From contig JTDE01000284.1 of NCBI GenBank assembly GCA_014338405.1, positions 26,740-90,739 on the forward strand: a DNA stretch of 64,000 bases. The letters are read 5' to 3'. The position numbers and the translations under genes are program-made. Positions within the stretch are counted from its first letter, which is position 1. Every line of letters begins with the position of its first letter. The stretch comes from Paragonimus skrjabini miyazakii (lineage: Eukaryota; Platyhelminthes; Trematoda; Plagiorchiida; Troglotrematidae). Shown here piece after piece: positions 11,961 through 24,220 of the stretch. The notes under the pieces were generated by a model. That model had not been told where the DNA came from and ran no database searches. It worked only from the letters and a program-made list of their open reading frames with translations.

Positions 11961-14323
11961 CAGCTGGAAAATTTATTCAATTATACGACTATATAGTTTC
12001 ACGTTTACCTTTTGCGAACCATCGCCCCCTAGTTGTGGATATATCTGATGATTCACTGAACAGGTACTAACAGAAAGTTACAACATATGTAGCGGAACAT
12101 TCTACACATGAATACATGCGGTATCCCGCAAATCGCGGCAATATTTAAGTTTCCCACCTTCACTGATAGGTATGCTATCCATAATCTGTGAGGAGGGAAC
12201 CACTTCTCCAAAATCTACTATTCGGTTTGACTAGAGCCAGTACCAGCTGCAGAACGCATCAGTGTAGAAGACGTTTTTTGGATGACCTTCAGGCAGACAT
12301 TGAGAGCTTAGAAGAGATCGAATTTCGAAACATAGAGCTTTCTGTTATATGCGAACTAGCGACAACAGCTGAATGCTCGCGTACGGCATGTGTTATATCA
12401 AGCGAACTATGAGTCCACCTGGGGCTATCATAGATGCTACAACCCTATGAATTGTTGTGGGGTGCCACATGTTGCCACCGACTTGGGTTTTTCCATCACT
12501 CCATTTCTGATTAAGTGATAGGTTTAATCATCAGATGTAACTTTGCCCGCCCGCACGTAATGCGTGGTTTGTAGGGCCAAATGTATCACTCAGTTAGCGG
12601 ATAAAAATATTTTTTTTCTACAATTAAGGCAAACGGCCAAACGAAATATCCAGCTTTCGTGCGGATACTCGTGGAAACTTAGTTTCATGTTTAGGCTGGT
12701 CACAACAATGTCTTCTCATCTGGAGGAATAAGCGGCAGAGACCACTGACAACTTCAAGTTTATTAACCATGTGAAAGGCAAGAGCAAACTGACTTTTGGA
12801 AATGATCTCAATTGACTATCAGAACTGTAAACTTTTTAAGCAAAAAGAATGACGTTTAGTGTTGCGTTACCGTCGTAGTCTGAACAAATTGACTAAAACA
12901 CCTGTAATTCCAAATCACATAACTATAGAGAAAGAGTGAAACTCCTTAGGAGGAAACATCCCAAAATATGCCAGTTACCCTTATTAAAAGTTAGTGGTAG
13001 ATTCATTATTTCATATTTAACCGAATGATTAAAACAACACACAGAACCTACGCTTATTTTTCATACATATAGAATTCCCTTAAAAGTCAAACAAGACGGT
13101 TTGTTGTGCTCTATCGATTCAAGTGTCAAATGTAATAGAAAGCGTTCACCCTTTCAATGTGACTTGTTGTCCTTGCCATAACGAAAATCATCTACTTTTT
13201 GAGCATCTCTAATAAAAGCACTTTCTGTAACTGTGTGTGTGGGAAAAAAATCCCGACTACTATCTAGAAAGAATTTATTATGCACTTTTTTCTACTACCA
13301 ACATTGGCGATGGATTATTCGGGTGATATTCAGCCTATGGGAAAAACATAGCATCACGACATCAAAATTGAGATAGAAAAATATAGACCTTTATTCGCGT
13401 AAAAGCAAGGTTGAGTTGTTCTACGCTGATTAACTTATTTTGCTTGATTGAGTAGACTGCGAACACTGTTTGGTACTTCATGGTGAATACAACGTAAAAC
13501 TCATTTTATAAATAATGAATGGAAAGAAATGTTAATGAAGCTTAGCCATTGGTTTCAATTCCCCTGGTGAGCAGCAAGGGAATTTTATTTCTGTAAATCA
13601 ACAGAAATGGTATTCGAGTGCGTAGACGCTTTAATTATTGGTGGTTTCCGACTACGCACATCCTTCAGTATTTCTACCGATGCACACAAAACGGAACCAA
13701 CAAATTCGGGGTTTTTACATTAGAAAAACAGCATGCGTACACATAAGTGTTCGGCATTCAACGGCTGCAATCTCTCTGGACAGTCACGACCAGACTTTAA
13801 ATTCCAGCATGTACATAAATGTATATTGTCATATGTAAGTTACAAACTATAACGCTGGCGGCGATTAAGTTCTTTACGGACTAGCAAACTGTTCGTCATA
13901 ATATGAAAAATAAATGCAAACAAAAACGCTGCTTACTTCCAAACATCAGACTGCTGTATTCAGGCAAATAGTCCTGTTACCAAGGACAGAACATTGACAA
14001 CTAATGTTCAGCCGTATTGAAGCACATGGACAATCATTAGGTGACCAGTATGCGATAACACCTATCAGATAAAGTATTGGTGCATCATTCACACCGCACT
14101 GGAAATGCTCGTAGGGACTTCTTGTCCCATATGATATTATTGTATAACACGATTTTAATGAAAATTACAAAATCATGTACTGCTCATTATCAGTTGGAAT
14201 GCGGTAAACTATAGTAAGATATTCGCACCAAATTTAGTACCAATGAAGTCAAACAGTTACAGCGTCGTGGGTAACATGTTATGGATCAATGGATTTAGAA
14301 TAACACAGTGTTACGGACAAGTT
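11961..14323. other. Spacer between inverted Gypsy fragments, left part; no gene recognised
   Basis: Only short open frames occur, the longest being 74 codons at 12188-12412. That frame begins with an FGLT string, as in Gypsy RT, but nothing else of an RT follows, so no call is made. A T-rich run lies near 12610. Confidence 0.35.
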
Positions 14324-14480
14324 GTAATAGTCTACGTTTCACCCACCATTTAAACAGATGTAGCGCAGATGGACCTAAACACGGCAAATTTTGCGTGACC
14401 TCTGTTCTTTCGGCATCGTGATTCTGATTACAACACTCCTAGAGAAGGCCAACCCAGGTTGGTGAAACGTAGAGTATTAC
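14324..14480. repeat. MITE-like element or foldback with 24-bp terminal inverted repeats
   Basis: Bases 14324-14347 (GTAATAGTCTACGTTTCACC...) and 14457-14480 are inverted copies of each other, matching at 22 of 24 positions. The loop between them is 109 bases, giving a 157-base unit. The arms end abruptly on the inside, as expected for terminal inverted repeats. No open frame lies inside. The short string TTACGG occurs just outside the left arm (14311-14316) and at the right end (14477-14482). It does not sit flush as a target-site duplication. A single hairpin of other origin cannot be excluded. Confidence 0.45.
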
Positions 14481-15019
14481 GGTTGTGATTCAAGAACGCC
14501 GATGGCACAAGGTTTATTTATTCAGGAAAGCAAAAGGTGCGTTATGCGTTTCAACAAGAGAAGAAACAAAAACACTCATTTATGTACGGTACTGGACCAG
14601 GACGGTCACGATTGCCACAGACAGCAATGCTCAGTTCCTTTACAACCCCTTACGTGCCAAAAACTATTTCATGCGATGATGCACTCCGATATTTCTTCTT
14701 GCATTTTTCCTGCGGCTACTTAAATGTCAAAATCTATGCTCTGGCGCCCACTACTGAATAGCAGTGTTGTGAGTAGTATGGCACGATCGCTTCTCCTCAC
14801 CACGCTAAAACTTGCACGTAATATTGTGTCATTCTCAATCCATTCACCAATGGCCGCAAACAATATTTTTGTATATTCAACCCCACTTAGATAAAACCCT
14901 CATTTGTTCAAATTTTTATTTCACTCATTCTACTGTTATTTACCTATCAAGTCCGCCAGAACAGCTCAAAGTTTTATCACTTTAACACAGCTCTTCAGGT
15001 AACCGTGTAAGACTGTGCA
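14481..15019. other. Spacer between inverted Gypsy fragments, right part
   Basis: All three plus-strand frames are open for about 65-75 codons around 14485-14761. None resembles a known protein, and the overlap suggests a low-stop stretch and not coding. Confidence 0.35.
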
Positions 15020-15760
15020 CCTTAAAATTTGTGCATTTCCCGTATGTTGCTGAGTGATTGAGAAAGCTGTTTGATTTTCGGAAAGCTGTTTATCAGTATT
15101 CATCTCCTCCGACAGCAACACTCACCATTGTCGAGTTACTACCAGAAATCAGAGATTAGGGGATAAAAAACATAATCGGGTAGTACAGCTTCTGCCAACA
15201 ACTACGTCAGTCAGCAATTTGCCAGTAATCGCACTAGATATCGAGCAGTAAGCTTTGAGTGCTCGACAAAATTAGTGGACGAAGTACCGGACAATCGTTT
15301 CAGTAGTGCTCCTTAAACATTATATCGGGTACCATCAACTCGTCGGCCGAAGCTGAGTCGTTAGGGATCGACCTAGCAAAATACATCTCACTATGGCCTA
15401 CGCGGCACAAAAAGTCCATTATAGTGAACGATGAACCACTGTCGATGAATATGGTTTCCAAAATACCAGACCTGGTAAAATATTGATAAACGTTTGTGAT
15501 AATTTTCAACCCATCATGACAGAATGAAGATACATTCACTCATTCACTCACTCATTCATTTCTGAATGGATATCATGAACCCTGTTTCAGATTTAAGGAT
15601 GAACTTTAATCCGAAGATGTAATCAAAGGCTTTTGAACACGTAGCTGTCAAACAACCTTAACTGGTTATGGTGGTTGGAGAAATGTTGTAAGTCGGGTGA
15701 TACGGTATTTGGTAACCTTTACAAAACACCAGTTGTACAACTGAATTCTCCGAGACTTTG
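15020..15760 (-). mobile_element. Ty3/Gypsy-type fragment G2 with integrase core remnant (sister of G1)
   Basis: Minus-strand open frame 15300-15539 reads YFTRSGILETIFIDSGSSFT then MYFARSIPNDSA. This matches the Ty3/Gypsy integrase core pattern 'FARFGLPETIVSDNGTQFT...RTAPYHPQSN'. The aspartate that is lost in G1 is present here (IDSG). At DNA level it aligns with G1 (inverted) at roughly 85-90 % in the integrase block, and in flanking blocks on both sides. Compared with G1 it lacks about 160 bases near its 5' side. It carries a small tandem repeat in place of about 300 bases. No LTR, primer-binding site or complete pol gene is visible. Confidence 0.6.
15533..15560. repeat. Short tandem repeat of CATT and CACT units
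   Basis: A simple repeat built from CATTCACT-type units. It sits exactly at the point where G2 departs from G1, so replication slippage may have accompanied the deletion. Confidence 0.7.
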
Positions 15761-17039
15761 GACCAGCATGTCCATTCTCATTCGATGGCTAGTTCTGAAC
15801 TGTTGAACAAAAGATTTTATAAACATATTTATTCCGATGTTGTTTATGATGACTGGTGATCTTTTTGAATCTGAAAGTGTTTTGCTTCCCAGTGACTGGT
15901 GAATTTTTTACATTGGCAACCGTAGTACTTTTGCTCAATCCAGTTGCGAATACTGTCTATTCGTTCTTCGTAGATTGTGCGATTCCATCGTTGTAAGTAA
16001 CTTGATTCATCGATCGCGCGGGAACACAGAACCTCATACACATTTTAGCGGGACGCATTACATTACGGACCGAATGATTATTGCGGCTCACGAAGCTCTA
16101 CACGGGATTTTTAAGTAGGAGTCGATTTCTACCCTGCTATGCGGCGTTTGTTGTTGACATTCATAAAATAATGGCAAACGTCTACGTAGTAAGCCATTTA
16201 GTAGACGGTGTACTAATGATATTGACAGGGATCGGTGGTAGTGAGACAATCTCTGAATGACTGTCTAAAGTATATTACCGTTAGTGGGCGTACAATTTTT
16301 TTAAGTTCGGACTTAGTTGTGTCATGATAAACAGGTGAACCTTGCTTGTAGTCAAACTAAACTGTGTGATTCGGAGTGACTGCGCGTCTATTTTCCTACA
16401 ATTTGAGTTTATTTTGTACAAAACGCTTGAGTATAACAGCAAGATCTACTTTAATGCACAGATTATCAATGGGTCCAAATATCAGCTTATCAGCCAACCG
16501 CGCGCACATACTGGACGTGTCTTTCACTAGATTGCGAATGATCTAATGGGAGATATTCGTTGTAGAGTTGTTGTCGAAAGGAGATTGAGGCCATGGGGCG
16601 AGAAGGTGAATTACTGAATGAAAGTATACGTGGCATTTAACCGATTGTCAGCAAAGTTCACTTTCGTGGATTGCCAGATTGCCTTGATAACTGATGTGAC
16701 AACCAGTAGTGTGATAACCAGATGCTAATGTTCAAGAACAAAAGATTAGTCGAACTTGTGTTTTAGACAGACCCAAATGCATACCATCCTTCCTGATGTC
16801 TTGATAGGTGAAAGTAGATTTTTCTAGTTCCATTATGTATTACAAATTTTTCACTCCATATTTGCAAGCCGCTGAACGCTCAGGATATTCATTTAAGCTT
16901 CTCTTTTCAATTTAAGCAATATAGGTTTGAACCAAATGAGTTATTCTGTTTAGCGTTTTGCGCGGCAGTGACCGAGAATTCTACCTGCCCATACTGAATG
17001 CCAGCTGGGTTTGCTTTTTCAAACGGCCTGATCGTTCCG
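15761..17039. other. No recognisable gene
   Basis: Open frames are 65 codons or shorter and anonymous. Confidence 0.4.
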
Positions 17040-17400
17040 TTCAAGGTCAAGAGAGCTTTTAGCGATGTATCGACTGATCAGACGAATCCACATGTCCTAA
17101 ACAACTGATCTATCTTTCTACAGTCGTTTTGAATTTTGAGCATCCTACTGCATGCTGTTATTGATCACTGCAGATGAGCAACTTCTTACCTAGCCTCTTT
17201 ATATGTTTTGTTGGCTTTGCTGCTATGTACACAACATCTACCAGTGAAATATAGCGGCTTCCGATGAAGATTTTTCGGTCGTCGAACGGTTGATTAAGCT
17301 CTGTTTCAGGTGAGTGTGACATCAATCTGTGAGAATGATTTTGTATTGCACTTTTCGTCAAAGTGCACGGAGTCAAACCGAACCAGCGATATTTTGTAAA
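17040..17400 (-). mobile_element. Ty3/Gypsy reverse-transcriptase remnant (G3)
   Basis: Minus-strand translation gives pieces of a Ty3/Gypsy RT in the right order. They are FGLTPCTLTKSAIQN (compare FGLTNAPATFQ), RYISLVDVVYIAAKPTKHIKRL (compare VYLDDIIVASKTEEHLKHL), then KFKTTVE, stop, ISCLGHVDSS (compare KCEFGVTEVEYLGH). The active-site YLDD is replaced by SLVD. The spacing between FGL and that motif is about ten residues longer than usual, and in-frame stops follow. The conserved trio of motifs on one strand makes a chance match unlikely, but each match is weak. Upstream sequence to about 17970 has long minus-strand frames that I could not place in the RT. Confidence 0.5.
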
Positions 17401-18371
17401 CTACTGTGGACGGATCATGCCTGACCTACAATCAATTCTGCAATTTTGCAAACGGACAGCGACTTCATTAACGACCTACGTTTAATTCTGAAACAACTTG
17501 AAGACGCATCATTTGGTTGTGAAATCGTTCATCTGGGCCTCCCATTCAGAGGTGAAAGTGTCCGGTCCGTTGCTTATTGCTGACGAATCTTCCATATGGA
17601 ATATAAGAAAACGTATGTATGTTATGGTTTGTAATTTCAGTGGTTTGAAAGTGCGCGCGGCTGCATCAAACGCAATTAGCACCTGCACTGTAAGATCATC
17701 TGCGACGGACCGCTCGGCACGGGATCGAGTGTATCGTTGCATTTACCGATCGTGATCTTTGAGCGGTCAGAACGCGGCTGGATCAACCGACCATATCAGC
17801 GGCAGAAAGTAACACTTGACTGGGCTGGATCCATCCGTTACAGATCATTTTGGTGGACATCCCACCGTAAGCCAATAAACAAGGGGATTTGCACGGGCAG
17901 TTGGTGCGCAGTTGTTTGGGTACGGCACTAACAGTGAACATTACGCTTACAGACGTCAAAAGGTTGCTCAAAATCTACGTATTTTTGCTGTTTGACTGAA
18001 GAATGTGGCAAAGCTGACCCACAGGGAGCTAAAGGATCATTTTACAATGCGAACTGATATGAGAAGTCAACAGGATAAACTCAGCTCATGCTCATTCATA
18101 TGCTAGTTTCATTATTTCGCACCTGCTCGCATTGCAAGCAATTATGTATGCAAGACGAATAGCGTGTATTCAAGCGAAGAGAGAGGGCGCATGAAAAGTT
18201 AATGACGTGCAACTCGCTAAGTTCCAATCAGATAAGAGAAATTAGTGAACAGCGTGAGCAAATCGCAGTTGTTATACATGCTTGTTTTAGGAAGGTATAT
18301 TCCGAAGGGCTGTTCGTCCGCAACGAAATTTCATTTCTATCTCGTTGATGGGCCATAAGAACCACCATCGT

Positions 18372-18406
18372 TGGTTTTCATCTGCGTCTGAACATGATGA
18401 AAACCA
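18372..18406. repeat. Perfect 11-bp hairpin
   Basis: TGGTTTTCATC at 18372-18382 is exactly complementary to 18396-18406, with a 13-base loop. No terminator-type U run or gene context is attached; function unknown. Confidence 0.5.
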
Positions 18407-18484
18407 TATGGCACTTGCACTCAAACTTAATAAAAGCTTGTGTAAACGTCGTGAACATCACTCCGTCAAACAATAGAAGGAGGT

Positions 18485-18494
18485 GGGGGGGGGG
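18485..18494 (+). repeat. Run of ten guanines
   Basis: An uninterrupted G10 tract after GGAGGT. It is the longest G run noticed in this AT-rich window and is prone to slippage and sequencing error. Confidence 0.85.
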
Positions 18495-21400
18495 TAAATC
18501 TCATATGGGAGAACGATAAAGTGTTATCGGTTGTTTCGGTCGCCGGTTCGTTAAACTTAAGACCATGAGTGCATCGTTTATGTAACACTGAACGTCGTCT
18601 TTCTTTACCGGTGGAGAAATGGTTCTTGAAACCGATTTTGAGGAGGTCAAAACCTCAAAAGATTAGTAAAGGCACACTGGTGGATCTGAATTCGTTTGAT
18701 TACCAGCGACGTGTACACATAAAGTCGAAATGTTCAATATTTTGGACTAGCAGACATTGCCTTTCTTTGCAAGATCGAAATTGTCAAGACTAATTTTTAC
18801 CAGCTATTTTTGTTCCAGGCTAGATAGTACCATATGAACTCTATGCCACTGACTTACTCAGGCGCCCTCTAACGCACAGCGTGAACACGCACCGTGATTG
18901 ACGTATTTATATCCCGTGAAGATTTACACAACGGACACGTGCTTCATTCACCGTATGTGCACGTGGTTGAAAAATGTAAATAACGATTGTCTAAGGTGTG
19001 GTCTCACAGTTTTGCTGCAACACGTTTCTGGACACCGCTCAATAATTTATTGTACCACATGTCTGAGAGTGCATGTTGAAGTTATTTGCAACAACCTAAC
19101 ACGCACAGCAAATGGGGTACCGACCGTCTATTGGCTTCGAGTAGGTCATCATAAGCGGTGCGAACATGTCGAGACATGTGAGAGGTGGACAGTATATGCT
19201 TCACTGATATCTTTGGTTTTGTCGATTTGTCGTACTTCATAGAATGAGTGCTTGTCTTCGCTGACCACCCAGTGGACAAGCGCGTCAACGCTGACTAATC
19301 AAATCCACGGGAAGACCAGTGATGTGAAAGGGTTAGGAGTTGGAACAATGCGTGCGTCATGTGGTGCGATCTCTGAAAGTTTCCACCCTTATAAGTAAAG
19401 ACTGCAACTCCAAATGACTGAACCTTGCAGTCGATTGAAACTGGCAGAATAGAATAGGTAAGCATCAGTCACCATCTAGATTTGCGACTGATAAACGAAC
19501 CGAGCTTACTTTCCTGTTTCTGCGGATGGTCGCTGCGTTGCTATGTTGGACAGGCTATTAGTCAAACAGTAAGCAAAACAAACACTTGTTAGTTCATTTC
19601 GTTTACAGATTGATTTAAGCTTTTATGGAAACTTTGATAATGTGCACCAGAATGTGCACTGGCGCACCACGATCTTCAGTTGTTTATGCGGCTGCTTCTG
19701 TGTTTTTTCTAAACAGTACATTGAAGCCACTGAAAACGTGTAGAGGTAACAGCACAAAAAATGAAGGTTTGGGGTGCTTTAATCATTGGTTAATAGGGGA
19801 GCGGAAAGTTCTGTTTATTAAACAACCACACATTCTGTAAGCGCTCATGTTGTGGATCGCAAGCTGAAAGTTTCATCGTGGTTATTGGACATAAGTTAGG
19901 TGAGCTGGAAAGATCAAGCGACATTCTCCCTCGCTTCGGCGATCCTGTGATTGCAGCATTGTGTGTCCAAATCGATTCTCATTTTGTGTCGCAGTCAATA
20001 AATCAAAATTTGGATGTTTTAAGTTCTTGGCCATTGCCTACTATTTATCCTGGCGAAATGTTATATGCAAGACAAAATAATGTTACTTGTTACTTCTAGA
20101 CAATTTATATCCACATATACTTGAAAACTCACGTTACCTACCATCCGACTGAGTGAGGCAATCTAATGTTGGCATTACGATACATAGAAAATGTCTGCGA
20201 TTCCACCTTTGTTACCATCCTTGAAATAGGAATAGTCAAAAATGACCCTTAGAGATGATAGCCGAATGGAAAATCCATAAGATTGAAGGTTCAGAAATCT
20301 TTACGCAGCAATAATAGGCTAGTTGGCACATTTATACTATCGATTTGAAGAATAGGGAGCTGCCCTAAAATATATTAAGCGATCTGGGTTGGCAGCAACG
20401 TCATTTTCTAGCCACTTTCCATAGGTTGTCACACGTCTTTTTCATTCATTTACTTCGCTCTCACAACGTTCTGGGTTGTGTTTTGTTGCATGTCAGCGGA
20501 AGTTGTGGACGTATTCCGGTGTCTGCGGTCTCTAGAAATGTGTCCAGAGATGTTTAAGTCATTTTCAACATGATTCTGTCACTGTCTGCTGTTGTGCTAA
20601 AACATGATTAGGGTGTTGTGGTTACGTCAATACCTTCACTGCTGATGACACCAGTACAATTGACCAACTTAAAACTCTAGCAACATACACGTCCGGTCAG
20701 TCGAGGTAAACGAGGTGATCCGATCTCAGGTTGGTTATGAGTGAGTGTAAGTCCAGTGACCGCAGCACCTCCATAACATCTGAAAAATAAAACTTATCGT
20801 TTGATCTTCTGTTGTTTCAACAAATTGGGGATGCCGTTTCCCTGACGTTTAGCTGAATATCTCTACTGGTGTATCACGGAAATCATGATACCTCAAGCTG
20901 CCCAAGTGTTTAACCAGTTCAACTAGTAGACACTGAGAGGCAAAAATCCACGACATTCATTGTTGCCAAACGGGTATTACCCGGCAGTAGTGCGCACAAC
21001 TTCCAACTGGAAATTTCAGTTGACTGAACTTTCAGGTTATAAATACAGGTACACGGACGGCAGCATATACGTGTCGATTGCATAATAAACGTGCCACTCC
21101 ACTGAACAACTGTTGGCTACGTTGATGCAATGATTCAACCACCAATAAGATACAGTCACCACAGTCAAGCCCCTACCGCATTGAAGCGTAATTGTTTGAA
21201 CCAGAAGCGATTGTGTAGGGCACTGAACTGGAAATGATGCACAATTGCCATTAACTCATTGCACCGGTTTGCCTAGCTGGTGAACAGTATGTATATTTTG
21301 AGTAAGCAGAATAAGGCGGCGATTACTGATAATTGAATACAGCAAAAATTACACGGGGTCATGTGGTCCTTAAGACCCATAGTCCGTTACCAACAGCCGG

Positions 21401-24044
21401 TACGGCAGTTGACGTCGAGCCTACGTAAGGCAGTTGTTAGGACAACTGGGAAGCTTAGGAAACAGTAATCAAGTGGAAACTTGTAAAATCACACTTACTC
21501 ACTAGCTGATGAGCTTAACATACAGTATACTAACACGAACGGGAGTCGAAATGATAAATGCCAGCAACTCAATACAGAAAACTTTTTACTTTTTAAGAAC
21601 AGACGAAAGGTTTGAAAATGAATAAGGGAGAAGGAAGCAAAAGGAAATATTGACGAGTAAATGAAGCCGAAGCAATCGTAGTTTTGTCTGTGACGAAGTG
21701 AGGCATTTTACTCGCCAATATCTCACTTTTCCACAATGAAATACAACACATTAAGGTATTTCACAGGACTGGTTAATACAAAACCAGTAAACTATGTAAC
21801 AGAAGACAAAGTCTGAAGCATTTTTGTGGAAATAATCTTTCGAGACGGATCGCATACGTTAACCTAGCTAACAAAAGCAGAGACTTGTCGTAGTCAGTTG
21901 GCGCCTCCCACACTTTGACTGTAAGAGTTCACCGTCACCAGCGAGCAGATCGGTGACAGTACCAAACAGTACTGAGCTAGATCACAGCCCAGCGGAATGT
22001 CTTCAGAAGTGAAGTGGTAGCGACACATCCGACGCCTATGTAGTTCTGTAGGACAGCCTCCGATCAAGACATTTGTCATACGTTCATAGTAAACAGATGG
22101 AACGGGTGAGTTGGCTGCAGCGCCTCATGTGTTGTATTGAGATAAGTAGGCTCTTTGTGTTTTACGAAATAGGTGGCTTATCAACGCAGGTATCAAGACG
22201 TGTAATAACTTTTGGCGGCATTTCACGAAAAGTGGACACTACTTAAATTAATTTCGAGGATATATTGTTATATTCTCTTGTTACATAAATGATCTTCATA
22301 GATACGAGTACTACTACACCTTTTGATTATTCTTACATAAATATCAGTATTTGCCATTAGATTCGTTGCTATAAATCCTTTACAGATTTACTGTTTTGTT
22401 GATATTTTATTTTTTGTTTTACCGTGCAATGACCTGCCGCTTATCAGTTAAGCTGTAATGAGTTTTCGTGCGCGAGGAATCGTGATAAGATATTTTGGCG
22501 GTACGCAGGAAACGGTAGTGGCATTTGCTTTACGCCGATCAAACCTATCCAGAAACCGAACAAGATAGCGGTTATCGGCATGCTCGTTTGATTAATCACC
22601 GAAACATATTTGTCTCATTTTGTGTAACTCAGCTTTGATAACTCGTAGGTTATATGCGATTACCTTGAAAATCCTGAGACCACTGACTGTTACTGGCAGG
22701 TATTTCACTTCAGTGAACAGCCCTCAGTTTCTTCGAGTCAGACATCTACAGGTGGCATGGACGGTTCCATTTCTGTTACCAGTTAGTATATTCAAGTGTG
22801 AGCTGTCGAAGTGTACCTGACCATCAGAATGTTACGTTAAACAATCCACCACATAGTCCTTAATCGGTAGGTTCAGTTTTTTTAGAATCTCTTAGCGTCT
22901 GTACAAAGAATGATATAAAAAGCAAAGATATCAACATTTCATTGCGTTCTATACGTGGATATATTTTTAGGACCCACTTTTTCCCAGCAAAATTAGGGAG
23001 TCCCTATCTCAAACATTTTTACTGTCCTGCTTTAGTGAAGAAGCTCGACGGTGTGGTAATAACTAATCAACTCTTTTTTTCACACCCGATAGACATATGA
23101 AAACTGTACTAACATCATACGTAAGTCTTACTCATAGGCACTTACATTAGTCTGCGTATCACAAATCCTTATGAACTCACGTTATGAAGTACCTGTGAGC
23201 AATTTCACTTCTCAGAAGGTTTAGAAAGGGCACATCTTAACACAGACCGGGGTTTGACCTTCAATTATTCAGCGCTTTGACAAAATAACTTATTCACGGC
23301 AGACGGATAGTGTGTCTGCCTGAGGAACAATTTCTAAACCGACACACTCTACAACCAGTGCTTAGTGACGTCTAGTGCTTAGTCGTCAACATCGTGGCCT
23401 ATGCGCTGTCATAAAAGGCACATCGACCGAGGCGTAGTAACTATAAACTGATGATGCATTTTACCTGGAAATGTAATCACTTCTGATACTTTTCCTCAAA
23501 AGGTTTAGCCAAACTGTTGTTTGGAAGCGAAAATTATCTTAAAAGCTGGTTAGCATTCAACTGTAAGCAAAACGAACCGTCTGACTTTTCACACTTTTAT
23601 TCTAAATGCCTCACGACCTAGAAAACACGTCAAATAACTGCGGTACTAACTGCTGTAAGGGCTTAGCAAGTCCGACAAAGCGCGGCGGTTAGTAAATCGT
23701 TTGATATTTTTCTGAACAGAGAATGACAAAATTACCGCAACTTATTCTATGAGCGACAACCTCCTAGAAATGACAATCTCAACTCCATCCGGTGAAATGT
23801 CTATAGCATCATCCCATTCTGTGCACGTGCTGGAGTTTGTCGATAGTATATATTACAGAACCTGCAACAAAAGGTGTTCGTCTTCAACTAAATGCAGAGT
23901 AAACTATTCTTAAATTAATTCTCAGGGTGGCCAAATTTCAGAATCCTCGTAGTTGAACTTGCGCAAACGACCAGTAGTGAAAACAAAGGTTGTGCGTTGC
24001 TCACAGACAGACGCAGCTGAGCAGTCGTACCGTCACGTCTAATG

Positions 24045-24220
24045 TAGGGTCACAGACAAGGTAGTCAACACGATGGCCTCATGTAATTACGGTTGATATT
24101 CAACCTCCGTCAGTAGCTGAGCTATCTACCACTGAGCTAAACTCAAGTCTAATGCTTCCTCCCAGAAAAGCTGACTGAAAGGTCCATGAGGATATAAGCG
24201 CTGCATTCAGTCGTGACAGT
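24045..24220 (+). repeat. SINE family A, copy 3 (degenerate)
   Basis: The body 24147-24205 (CTCAAGTCTAATGCTTCC ... CTGACTGAAAGGTCCATGAGG) aligns with 10232-10290 of copy 1. The head around 24060-24115 aligns with the tRNA-derived head, including CAACACGATGGCCTCATG and a decayed B box at GGTTGATATTC. On the opposite strand a canonical A-box string TAGCTCAGTGG occurs at 24129-24139, followed in the same antisense direction by GGTTGAATATC. This copy therefore looks tRNA-like on both strands. It appears truncated at its 3' end. Confidence 0.6.

Larger units (their letters stand above)
17401..24044. other. Long unassigned region
   Basis: Open frames up to 114 codons (18898-19242, plus strand; cysteine- and histidine-rich, unknown) and several of 70-85 codons at 17498-17971 occur. 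The frames at 17509-17742 (-) and 17783-17971 (-) lie upstream of the Gypsy RT remnant and may belong to the same dead element, but no motif supports this. Bases 21890-22200 are locally less AT-rich without a recognisable product. Confidence 0.35.

Noticed and set aside
12188..12412. Gypsy RT because of an FGLT string
   Set aside because: No YxDD-type motif or other RT landmark follows in any frame.
23230..23460. Third SINE-like unit (GGGTTTGACC and TCTAGTGCTTAG strings)
   Set aside because: Isolated short matches only; no continuous alignment with family A or B.
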